Assembly: GCA_038501195.1 (NCBI GenBank)
Contig: JBBPUQ010000002.1
Coordinates: forward strand, 2,604,001-2,668,000
Source: Nemania diffusa
Taxonomy: Eukaryota > Ascomycota > Sordariomycetes > Xylariales > Xylariaceae
Direction: 5' to 3'
Length of the DNA: 64,000 bases
The notes under the pieces are model-generated. The model made no database searches, was not told the origin of the DNA, and saw nothing but the letters and a program-made list of their open reading frames with translations. Shown here one piece after another: positions 1 to 10,800 of the stretch. How positions within the stretch are numbered: the stretch's first letter is position 1; each line of letters opens with the position of its first letter. A program made the position numbers and the translations under genes.

Positions 1-1140
1 TTTGATATCACCCTCTAGGAGATCTAGGCGGAGGTAGAGATGCTTCGTGCTTCTCGCTTCCGGTGTGGTGCCGTCAAGCTTACAGCGAGGCGATATTAGG
101 AAACCTGTTCCTTTCGTCTCATGCCCAACCACGTCATTGGCTTCGGCAACGGGCTCGAGAGGATCGAGAAGGTTACCACAACCGTCGCACTAATAAAATT
201 AGAGGTTAGAAAAACAAGGCCTCCCAGAAGATAGCCGGCTAGGATATTCAACGTAATGCCCTTTCCATTGGCTGCCCTGGCGGAAGGGGGCGGGACTAAC
301 TTGGTCACCTCTTGCATCTTTGTAGCTGGAAGCGGTATATTAGTCTCCAATAGCAAGCCTTTGGCACCAACAGGGGATGCCTACCTGCAGATGCTACATA
401 TTCCTTCGACGAATCGATCGGCCAAGAATGAATTATGGGTCGGGCAATACGGCTGAATGCTCGAGCGCTCCTCGATGAAACCGTTATTCCACAGCTTAGT
501 GAACATGTCTTGGACGATCTCGGTGTGTTGCTCCGTCGACGTGCGACCGTATACATCAAAGGAAATGGAGAAGTCGTTGTAGATGCGTTTATGGATTTCA
601 TGGTATTTGCCACAAAGCTCGGCGGGTGTCGTCTTTTCTTCGAGGGCTTTGGTTTCGGTCGCGGTGCCGTACTATTGGCATCTCCCGTGTAAGTAACGAG
701 GAGCGTTCCAGATTTGCCTGATGGCGGGTGATATGCGTACCTCATCGCTACCGCAGATATAAAGTGTCTTCAATCCTCGGGCTCTACAGAAGCGAGCAAA
801 GCAATCGGCGGACTGAACGGGTGATGCGCCTGGTTAGCATGGAACACACGCGCACAGGTTGATTCTAGCTGGGGGACTACTGTACCAGAACGCTTCCGAT
901 GATGTTTCCCAAATGGACGACATTGTTACAAATGTGTGGAGGTTAGTTTAAGTCGCGGCGTTTGGAAACCAAGCTGTACTGACTATGGTAAGGCACTGGG
1001 AGAAATAATTAGAACACGACAACATGTTTTTTATTTTTTTCTTTAAAAAAAAAGAGAAGGGGATAATAGCCATACCTGGTGATCAGTATGTTCCTCTTCC
1101 CCGCCTCGGGCATGAGCGGGGAGTTTGTGACGGAGCCCAT
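1..1140 (-). CDS. Methionyl-tRNA synthetase, cytosolic type, 5' part (runs off the left edge)
   Basis: Class I aminoacyl-tRNA synthetase that charges tRNA-Met. Only the catalytic N-terminal part is in the window. My exon model is 1140-1076, 995-984, about 931-886, 812-741, 671-385, 325-301 and 189-<1. It reads through the family landmarks in order: KRNILITSALPY, the HIGH-type motif HLGN, SADCFARFCRARG, YICGSDEYGTATETKALEE, ISFDVYGRT, a zinc-knuckle region with YKDARGDQCDGCGNLLDP, and PRCKLDG. I chose the ATG at 1140 because it gives a short leader before the conserved KRNILIT. KMSKS lies outside the window. Oddities: the almost invariant Pro before HLGN is Val, several conserved residues differ, and the intron after LPY has no AG where its 3' splice site should be (about 931-940). 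This may be a divergent paralogue or a decaying copy. The family assignment is certain; functionality is not. Confidence 0.85.
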
Positions 1141-1909
1141 TATCGAAGCCTTAGAAAGGTAGACTATACTATGTAGAGCTAGGAAGATTGACCCGTAATG
1201 AGGAAGATCGCGAAGAAAAATAAGATTTCCAAGTCGGTTTGGTATATTCAAACTTCGGTGGCTGCAGATTAAACTCTACGGGTACAAAATATGGTGGGGT
1301 GAGTCAAGCTACCGTCCCGCGTTGCGAATTTACGAAGCCCCGCATTTCCCTAGATTGGCCTGACTCACATGCATTAGGTAGGGTACCTAGGTACATCAAT
1401 TAGTACCGACTGCATGGATCACCCAGGGTTCCCCAGCTCAAGTAGACTTCATTCAAGACGCCGATATCGCGGATGATAGACTATTCATCTAGGGGGCATC
1501 CTATGTATTTCTCAATAGATGTTACCTAGGCACTTGATGTCATTTTAATAATGTAGGGCATAACTAATGCGCTTAGAATAAACCCTTACCTGCTTGATGT
1601 ACTCGATTAAGACTCGATATAGATAGGTACGTATGCTATATCTAAGGTAGTGGACTTATCAATGTATCTTGAAAAGATCCGTGCTTTTTCTGTTCATGGC
1701 ATGACGCCTTAGGAACGAACAAATTCTTATTAATCAATTATGAGCCAAATATTTGAACTTTTAATCCGCTAGAAGCTTAAACCGCTGACTGCTTTAGTCT
1801 ACTGCACTTTATGATAGGCAACCCACTTCTTCCCGGTTTCTTCTTAGCTTCTTGCCCTGGTTGCGCAGCCGGAACTTAGCTCAGAACACGGGCCGAATTA
1901 CCATATTCG
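1141..1909. other. Intergenic, upstream of the synthetase gene and the tRNA
   Basis: I see no gene here. It should hold the promoter of the minus-strand synthetase gene. It contains several AGGTA/CCTAGG-type motifs, for example near 1375-1395. Confidence 0.5.
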
Positions 1910-2009
1910 GGCATGTTGCCAGAGTGGTTAATGGGTGAGACTTGAATTCAATTGTGAATTAAGCCATCTCATGACTTCGGTCGCGTAGGTTCAAATCCTG
2001 CACATGTCG
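1910..2009 (+). tRNA. tRNA-Ser(UGA) with intron
   Basis: The acceptor stem 1910-1916 pairs over 7 bp (one G-U) with 2002-2008, and the discriminator base at 2009 is G. The D stem is CCA/TGG (1919-1921 with 1932-1934). The anticodon stem TGAGA/TCTCA (1936-1940 with 1967-1971) encloses anticodon TGA at 1943-1945, followed by A37. A 19-nt intron fits at 1947-1965, the usual place for nuclear tRNA introns. A long variable arm (GAC-TTCG-GTC) shows a type II tRNA, and the T arm is GTAGG/CCTGC around TTCAAAT. A G discriminator with a long variable arm favours serine over leucine. Confidence 0.93.
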
Positions 2010-2011
2010 TA

Positions 2012-2024
2012 TTTTTCTTTTTTT
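2012..2024 (+). terminator. RNA polymerase III T-run terminator
   Basis: Two T-rich runs follow the tRNA 3' end directly, as expected for Pol III termination. Confidence 0.8.
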
Positions 2025-2806
2025 CTTCCTTCTCTATACATTTCTCCACCTAAAACAGCCACCTAAGCTTAGAAAGGAATAAATAGATAGGTAATAAATA
2101 GGCTTATTTCATGTCGGCAACTAAAGCCTGATATAAAAGTAAATAAACCCCACGTGTCGCATCCCTCTCAGGTACTCATACTAGACTAACAGAATAAGTT
2201 GAAATACTACTTACTTAATTCTTGAGTTCAATTATTTAAAAGGTACTTTAAGTGAGATGGTCTGCATGTATTGCGTCTATTCGATTTATACGATTACTTA
2301 CACTACTTTTATGAAAGGATATTGTAAGGGTAGAATAAGTATCTGGGCAAGTCATAGATGGTAAGACAACATAGCAATATACATATGCTCAGAGAGGGCG
2401 GTAGCCCTATATATATATATACAGAGGCGATGTTATGTGAACTTTATCAAATGGGTCTTTAGACTCTGTATTGTATCGTGCGATACTGTAAAGGGCAAAA
2501 TAAATTCCGACTCGCAAGATCAAACGCTATCTAGGTGCGTAGGGTCTATCATTTCTCTGAGATCTATGATTATGAACGAAACGCCACGCATATATTTTCT
2601 ATGCAAGCTGACGTATCTCTCCCTTTTAGACAGTAAATGTTTACTTTACCCTTCAGCCTAAGCGATACTAGGAGGGAGTTTGGTTTATATTCACGATATC
2701 AATTATCAATTCCAAGTTCCTTCTACTCTTTCCAGATGCATGCTATCTTGCAGAACCACAGGATGGAAATGTACTACAAACCCCATACAAAAAACATTGT
2801 CCACCT
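2025..2806. other. Intergenic, no gene seen
   Basis: AT-leaning sequence between the tRNA and the 3' end of the oxidoreductase gene. Short open frames exist (2437-2661, 2637-3086) but show no family features; the second overlaps the oxidoreductase antisense. Confidence 0.5.
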
Positions 2807-4049
2807 CTACAATTTCGCGCTCATCTTCTCCTCAGGCGCGATCTCAATAACCAGCTTCCCAAACTGTCTGCCCTCGCGGATCTCCTCAAACAGCTGCTCG
2901 ATCTCCTCGAAGTTATCCAGGCCCTTCGCGACGCGGCTCACGACGGGCCGGATCTCGTGCTCGCGCACGAACGCGACCATGTCCCGGAACTCGGCGCGCG
3001 ACCCCATAGTCGAGCCGCGGAGCTCGACGTTCTTGAGCACGGCCGTCATGTTCCAGTCCATGCGCGGCGCGACCGTCATGCCGTAGCACGAGACCACGCC
3101 GCCGGCCCTGAGCAGCCGCACGGCGCGCGCGACGATGTCGCCGCCGGCGCCGTCGATCACGGCGTCGAGGTACGGGCGCGCCTTGGGCAGCTGCGCCGCG
3201 AGCTGCTTGTCCCAGTCCGCGTCGCGGTACGACACGCCCCCCGCCGCGCCGAGGGCGCGCGCGCGCGAGAGCTTGGCGGCCGACCCGGAGGTCACGTACG
3301 CGTTGCACCCGAGCGCGACGGCGAACTGCAGAGCGGCGAGCGCGACGCCGCCGCCGATGCCGGTGATGAGGATGTTGCGCCCGGGCCGCGCGTTCGCGCT
3401 CTTCGTCACGAGCGCGCGCCACGCCGTCACGCCGACGACGGGCAGCGCCGCCGCCTCCGCCGCCGTCATGTAGTCCGGCGCGAGCTCGACCTCGCCCGCC
3501 GGCACGACCACGTAGTCCTGCGCCATGCCGCAGGGGGTGCCCACGGCGCCGCCGACCGTCGTGAGCTTCGCCTCGGGCCCGTCGGGGTCCGAGTCCCAGC
3601 CGCGCGTCGGCGTCAGGATCACCCGCTTGCCCACGAGGGGGGCGCCGGCGGACTTGGTGTCCGGGCCGGCGGCCTCGACGATGCCGCTGCCATCGGCGAG
3701 GATCGGGTGCTCGAACGAGATGCCCGGGTACAAGTGTTGCCGCTGGAAGTGGTCCCTATGATTGAGCGCGGCGGCTTGCAGGCGGATGAGCAGCTCGCCA
3801 GGCCCAGGCACGGGCTTAGGGTTATGGTTCAGTTGCAAACTAAAATAACGGTAATTAGTATGGGCTAGAGTTGATCACCAGAAGACGATGAAAATCAGCC
3901 CGAGGAAGACCACAACTAGAAATCCAGGAGCCAAGCGCAGAGGTAATGAGAGGTATGTGCTTCCTAGAATCTAAATAACAACCCACTTACGGATAGTATA
4001 CTTTGCCGGGCTTCCCGGCGATTTTCTTGAGTGTTATAGACCGAGACAT
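2807..4049 (-). CDS. MDR-family NAD(P)H-dependent oxidoreductase (zinc-less quinone-reductase/alcohol-dehydrogenase type)
   Basis: Two exons, 4049-3991 and 3839-2807, give 363 aa. Exon 1 encodes MSRSITLKKIAGKPGKVYYP and splices in phase (GTAAGT...TTTTAG) to LQLNHNPKPVPGPGELLIRL, the normal start of this family. The order is GroES-like fold (about 1-160, with ALNHRDHFQRQHLYPG and ADGSGIVEAAG), then a Rossmann NAD(P) domain (about 165-320) with ITGIGGGVALAALQFA as the nucleotide-binding turn. The catalytic-zinc cysteine and structural four-Cys lobe of zinc alcohol dehydrogenases are absent, which points to a quinone-oxidoreductase or enoyl-reductase-like enzyme. The substrate cannot be read. 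GC content is very high over 2950-3700, so long false frames open on the opposite strand. No targeting signal is seen, so it is probably cytosolic. Confidence 0.9.
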
Positions 4050-5032
4050 AAAGGCTAACGCGTGTGATTTACTCCAAAACTCAGCTAAATTTACTGAGGA
4101 TTACGAACTATTTAGGTTCTAGGTCTAATGAATGGGCGCCTGAGACAAGCAGAACACTTCCAATTGGGGAAGAGAGAAAAGGGAGCTAATATCTAAGGGT
4201 TGGTATGCGTACCACGTTTCTACGCTGTAAGTACTTAATATAGGGTACCTACCTAGGTATATTACGCAGTAGGTTTAGACTTTAGTCTAGTGATCCCCGC
4301 GTCTGGGGAAGACTCTATCTAAACCCCCACAAAAAGTACAACCTCGGCTCGCTGACAACGGAAACTGTGCCGGATGCCGCAACCCGAGATTCAGGCCTAC
4401 CTAGTCGATTGCACTATGACATATTGTCAAGATCTTACCTAAGTAGTGAAATCACGCACAATACTACCAGTTTTACACCCTTTTGATATTACAACAGTTA
4501 GCTACATGGATATTTAACTTGTCAATTACCACATGTAAAGAAGAAGGCAGGTGAGAGAAGAATGCGACGCTCGGGGTGAGAGGGAAGTTCGGTCAGAATG
4601 TTTATGGATGCCAAGTGCGTGTATCCTTTTTTTACAAGTTTAATTTACTAACCGGCCGGGCTCTGCAGTCTCGACTGCCATGTAGGTTGGCTCTTTTCAA
4701 GACCAACAATCTCAAGTATCGGCGTGTTTTAATACAGTACAGGTGACATCAGTTGTCGCATTCAATCTCTGCCACTACGACGGGTTGTCGTACCCACCAT
4801 GGAGTCTCAGGCATTGCATCGCCCGTCGTGAGCTTCGCAAATGGCTCCTTCTCTGGCCCAGATCCGCCATTCTGCCTGACTTCCTCGCGAACTCAGGCTC
4901 TATTCCCTACAATGGCCAGTAGAATGGCTCGTCTCATCCGAACGCCGGCCTCGTGTCCCGTCATTATGTGGTCGTTGCCGAACCCAGTCATTATGCCATG
5001 TGTTAAGGTACCTGGGAAAATCTGCAGATGAT
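4050..5032. other. Intergenic, no gene seen
   Basis: Holds the promoter of the MDR gene and the 3' untranslated region of PSY2, both on the minus strand. The open frame at 4753-5031 on the plus strand is antisense to the likely UTR and has no family features. Confidence 0.5.
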
Positions 5033-7890
5033 TCAGTCATCGCCCCCTAGCTCTCCAGTCTTCGCAGTAGACGACAAGCTAATGGCAATCTTCTTCGGCG
5101 CCACTCCAGAATCGCGACCACCAGCCACTGCCTTCTTCTTTCGCAGGGGGCTCGGGGTAGTACTTGAGACACTAGACCCTGATGATGTACTATTCCGGCG
5201 TTTGTGCTGTATCATTTTACTGAGATCATCTTCTTCGTCCTCTTCACGGCGACGCTTCTCTGATAATCGTTCTGGTGGCGGCACGGCCCCCATTGGATTC
5301 TCTTCTGGTTTGTCCTCGTCGCCCGAGATTGCACCCGCTTCGATGTTGTCGTCCAATTCTTCATCTGAGGCATAATCAACTAACAGCTTGGCACTTGGCG
5401 ATTCGCTATTGCCGGGCAAGGCCCGGTCGCTAGGCCTTACTTGCAGATCATCCTCATCATCGGAATTGTTCCAGTATTCTTCTTGGGCTTCGTCCATTGC
5501 CAGGTGTTCTAGGGAATTTCTTTGTGGGGGTGGTCGGTTACGCCTGCGGTCACGAGAACCATCCTCCTCAGACTCTAGGAAGTAATCCATATTGGCTGTG
5601 AATCCCGAGGTTTGATCATATCGAAGGATCAATGTCCTGAAAAGCTCCATGTACGACAGACTGTGGAGCTTCTCTCGGTAATTTTCCACCATGTGCTTCA
5701 CAAGTTCTTTGATGTTTTCTTTCTTCACATGCTCGAAGAGCTCTAAACACGCGGAGCTTACCAAATTATCACGTGGCAGAGTCTTGATGAGCAGGTCGAG
5801 TACCGGTTCGATGACCTTCGTCTCTGATAGGTGCTTGATATAAAACTCATCCTGTGAGCCAACAAGGTGACGAAGGAACCGGACGGCAACTATGTATAAT
5901 TAATAGGTCGTTCTAAAGATAGAAGACGGAATGACTAACCAAGTTTTATATACTTTTCTGGAGACTGTAACAGCTGAGTAATGCGCAGCACGATACTGTT
6001 AGACATTACGAAAAATTTGCTCCTATGCTGGTGTTGTCGGACGAAGAAGCAGAGAATCTCAACTAGATAGCTGAAAGCTGACGCTTCCACATTAGTGAAC
6101 TCCATGTGAGTCCGGTCTTGTAAAGCAATCAGAGGCTGAAAAAGCTTGACAGCTGACTTTTCGTAGAAAAGGGTCAAGAAGTGGTCCTGTTGGGGATCAG
6201 GGGCTTGAGCCAATCTAGCCCGGGCTGCATACTCCTGGTTGGCTTTTGCAAATGCTTCGGCCTGCATCGGGGGTCCTTGATCCAGGAGCACCTTCAATGT
6301 ATCAGAGATCTGCGATCTAACACCCAAGTCGGTCTCAACTAGTAAAATATCGATAAGTGTGTCAGTTAGCAGAGGCTGCTTTTCGTGTATTTGACGATAT
6401 ATCGTCTGTCGTATCATCTGGGGATCATGATCGATCATAGATACGAGAATGTCCGTCGCGCCAACGCGCACTGCAACGTCATTACTTTTGAGACCGAAAT
6501 GGATGACCTGGAGAAGGCCGTGGGCAATAAAATTGTTGTAAAGCGTTTGTCGGGCGGGTGGTTGAAGGTTCTTGGCAATAGAACAACACTGTTGAATAAA
6601 AAGCACGGCCTCCTTTTTCCTTGTTAGATCCTGGCCGGATTTGAAGATGTTGAATAGTTCGCCCAGAAAAGCCGAGTTGCCCTGTAGATGCTGGACTATA
6701 TCCACTTGGTTGAAGAAAATCAGCGAGTTTAGCACCGAGAAGGTGTTATCATCCAAGATGCGAGCAAGTACGACATCCTTCAAGTATTGTAGCCGATACG
6801 TCTGGTGAATCTTTTTGGTGATGTTGGAATCCTCAATGCGGACAACTTCCCGGTATCTGCCTTCACCCTGTAGCCACTGACGGTGGTTGGCCTTGTGGCT
6901 GGGAAAGTCTGGGTCGTATTCCAAGGCACCAACAACACCGATAACACATGCATCTGATACAGCATGTTCTATAATGGCCGTATCGTTGAGGAGAATAATA
7001 GTCTTCATGATATTACAGAGGCGGTGCAAGTCCATAAGGCTCTCCAGGTCCTCAGCATCGGTGACAATAGGTATAAGCTTGTCGATACAGCTTTCCGCAA
7101 GAACGTATTTGGTGAGGGCTTCTCGGCCGCCGAGGGTACCAATCAACATGCGCATTTGCGCCTCGATATCAGCAAGGTTGCCGATCGAGATCTCGGGGAG
7201 ACTAATTGGATTGGCGCTCTCCATGGCAAGTTCGTCAGATGGGCTATCATCTATACGAGGATTAGCTTTTGGTAAAATGGAAGAGTTGAGTGCAAGAGTG
7301 CGCACCTTGGGTATTCGTAGGATTGTATTGCTGTTGTATACTATTGATAAATTTCCTACGCGACTTGTTAGCAGCTAGTATTTTATACCTCTGATTTAGC
7401 ACAAACACTAACCAGATCATTCCGCAGCCTTCGGCTTCCTGGAAACTTAGTGCCATATCGACACCGTTAGTCGGCTCCGTCCAGACTATGAGGGTTTCTG
7501 CGGACATTTCGATCCTGTTAGCGAGTGTGCGGGGGACCGGGGTATACAACTGGTATCGAACCTTGCTGTTTGTGAAACCCATCCTCTTTGCAAATTCGAG
7601 TTTCAAGGAGGGTGCGACCGGGCTGATCTTCAGATTCAACGAGCACTCGGGCATCTCGCGCATGGCCATCCTCGGACTGCGCAACCAAGTAGACAAGTTA
7701 GTACGAGTGGGTGACTAGGGAATGGATAATGCGACGCAACAAGCGGAAACAGTCCGACAGAAAGGCTTACAGGGTTGAAGGTGGCCGTGCAGAAGCCGGT
7801 GCCACGGTCAAACCAGTCATTGTTGCGAAGCTCGTAGACCTTGACTCGTCTCCGATCCGTCGACGGATGAGGCACAGGCTGTGCCGCCAT
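5033..7890 (-). CDS. PSY2: Serine/threonine-protein phosphatase 4 regulatory subunit 3 (PSY2/SMEK)
   Basis: Scaffold subunit that recruits substrates to the PP4 catalytic subunit, chiefly in DNA-damage checkpoint recovery. Six exons: 7890-7771, 7676-7562, 7497-7413, 7355-7306, 7265-5940 and 5889-5033, all phase-consistent, 850 aa. An N-terminal PH/RanBP1-like domain has RRVKVYELRNNDWFDRGTG, ETRICKEDGFHKQQ, ETLIVWTEP and MALSFQEAEGCGMIW. The SMK-1/ARM-type helical region then fills most of exon 5 (NLADIEAQMRMLIG to QSPEKYIKL) and the start of exon 6. The acidic, basic and low-complexity tail carries likely nuclear-localisation clusters (KRRREEDEEDD, LRKKKA). I preferred Met 7890 because fungal homologues begin close to KRVKVYE; an in-frame ATG at 8019 would add 43 residues. 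The 40-nt intron (7266-7305) is short but in phase. Confidence 0.93.
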
Positions 7891-10800
7891 CGTCAACGGG
7901 TATTCGGAGTCCACCTCAGTGCCAAGACGGTTGTAGTGCAGGAGTTCGGGCGCAAGGTCGAGATGCTGCTGAAGGGATAGCTCAGTGTCAGAGTGACTGA
8001 GAAGCGTGAGCGCCGCCACGTTTCCTCGAAGTTGGCGCGCTAGTCGGCCGGGCGCGCGCGCACACGACGGATAGTGCGATTATGTGTGTTTATGGTTATG
8101 TTGTATTGATGTATCCGACGAGAGAGGCCGTGTTGGGCGATAATAGCACGATAGCGCGATAGCGGGCTTGCACGGTTAGATCGGGAAATGATGTGATTGC
8201 GCAAACCACAAGGCTCGGGGAGCAAGCGAGGGAGAAAGTTCGTGCGGTGTGCAGGTCGAAGTCTATTGCGGCGGCCAGGGTAGGGCAATCTCGCAATTAC
8301 CAGGTTCACTCCGTCATTCAGGGCAGGAGGATAAGGTTGCGGTTAGGTAGGTACCGGGAAGCAGCAGATGGGACATGTGACTCGTGACTCGTGGGAAGGC
8401 TGATAGCGCGGCAGACGGGAGACGGGTGAGGTGAGAGAGAATGAGGCGAAAAGCCCCGACAAGATCGATTAGGTCGCGATGAACTGAACGGGCAGGCCGG
8501 GGCGCTGGTGTGCTGGGTCCGTGCTGGGTCCGTGCTTGTGTGTGCTTGTGGCACCTGGGGACTAGGGACTGGGGACTGTAGAAGCTGCCTAAGTAGATAG
8601 ATAGGTGCCTACCTAGGTAGGTAATGACACGCCTGTTGAAGGACTCTGCAGGGGACCCATACTATATTTACCGCTAGGTCACTACCTCCTACCTAGGTAC
8701 CTACTGTACTCTGTATAATACGCTGTACCCTACCTAACTGGCCAGTTGGAAGATAGGAGCTAAGCAGAATATGGCCTAGTCTAGTTCAACTATTGTCCTT
8801 ATGTGTAGAGATGCCTATTTACTCTGTATGATTCTATTATATACACACAGGTAGGTTCTTCAGGTATCTAGAGAGGGTCTAAGAACACCTGTACACATAT
8901 TAAGGCAGCTTAGCAAGTTGAATTTATGAGAGTGACGTCGACTGTTGTACACAACCCACAAGAAACCAAGGACACAACAGTTATGTGTCTACTGATAGGG
9001 CAGTCAAGTTGCAGATCAAAGTGAGAGCATACCCCAGAGGTACTTAGCTGGCCGAATAGGTACCGGAAGACAGTAATGTGAAACAATGGACACGCAGACC
9101 ACCTTGGTTTATGGTGTCCAACACTGCAGTAACAGGGAGTGCATTGTGGAGATTACTACCAAAAACAAAACAATGTCCACTTTTGATACGTACCTGGTCA
9201 CAGGCATTGGTATATCGTAAGTACTTACTGTATTTTACAAGCCAGGTTCATGGTATCGCAATTAACTTACCTGGTAAAGTAGATACGCGCAGACACCTGT
9301 ACAAACATCAACTTGAAGATGATGCGCCAACTTACATACAAACTGAGGTACATGTAAGCATTCAATCAGGTTTCGGTGGCTTCCACATTTTTGTCGCTAT
9401 TTAAACCTGCTGTTTTATATCTTATATATATATATATGTATCCATCTATCAGTTTGGGTCTTGATCTCGATCATGATTGGAATCAATCCTCGAGTGAGCA
9501 ACTCGCCTACTTTCCCTAGCGGAAGATTAGCGTGCATCCCGAGATCTTAGCGTCGGTAATGCACATCATCCTAGCATGGGCACGTGCCATATACCTTATA
9601 ATGATTAACCTGCGATTGATAAATGACGTCTCACCGTCTTAAATTTGAGACACTCAACTAAGAAGGGGAATCGTAGTATATAGGTTGTTTACAGAATGGT
9701 GTCTCTGTTTCGCTAATCCTCTGCCCCACGTCCAATTCAAAGAATGAATGTTTGTAATTAACCTCTACAAATATCAAATTGGACTTTCTTTGCCTATTAA
9801 TATGCGGCAAGCCGCCTCTTCCACATACTTATAGGCATTTCTTTTTTCACTCTTACCTTTCGTGATTAGGAGGCCAAAGCAAGGGTTTGCTGACCAAGTA
9901 CCTGAAGCTGTCTAGGGTTGCTTTTGGTATTTCAAAGGGTAGCCGTTAGACCTCGTCCCTGGCACATCTATCTATGCAGCGCATAATTGGCGAAGATCCA
10001 ATACCTGCATGGTATTTTTTAGAAGGAATACAATTTGTAGTAATATAAAGGTATGATATACCTAGGTATGTAAGCATTAGTCCTAGGTGTTAAATCTTAG
10101 GGTGAGACTAGGAAGCCTAAAATGAGATATACCGTAATCGATCGAGAGATTGTCCTAAGAAGCTAGGTTACTTCTTATTGCAAATAACCACGAACTGATT
10201 GTTCACAATTCTCGTATGCTACCATTCCAATGATTCATATTCGTCGTCTTTACCATCTCTTTCGTTAACATAATATAGACGGTTTTAGCTTATATTTGGC
10301 AGTTTAAAAAACAAGATACTGCTATTTTCGGTACAACTTAATACATATCTTAGCAACTCTCTACTTTTTTATTAGCTTATTTTAAAAAATGTTAGGGCTA
10401 ATTTATGTACCTAGGTACCTAAGTTAACAAGAGATACAATCCAGATTAAGAATATATTACAGGTTATATCGAAGCTTTATGTTCATACCAGCTTTAGGGC
10501 TCAATAACATTAAGTTTTAGGTTTTTACAAGCTTGTGGAAAGCTCCTCTCTAAATATAATACTAATAATAATCAATATAAAAATCGAAAGGGTTTAAAAG
10601 CTTTTTGTCATTGACTAGATGGCCTGAAATTCCTTCATCAAGAATAAATTTCTAAACATAACGGTAGTAGTCTAGTAGGAAGCTAGTAGTATTGTATTAT
10701 CCTAATTTTTATATAATGCTTTCAGTGCTCAATCACCTAACTGTAGGTGACCTGCTGATATCTTACACAACTGTAACATAAGTCATAATAACGATACGGA

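Noticed and set aside
2957..3868. 303-codon plus-strand frame opposite the MDR gene
   Set aside because: Arg/Ala/His-rich composition from very GC-rich DNA; it is a shadow of the conserved MDR frame.
9078..9404. 108-codon plus-strand frame
   Set aside because: No conserved pattern, isolated in a gene-poor region.
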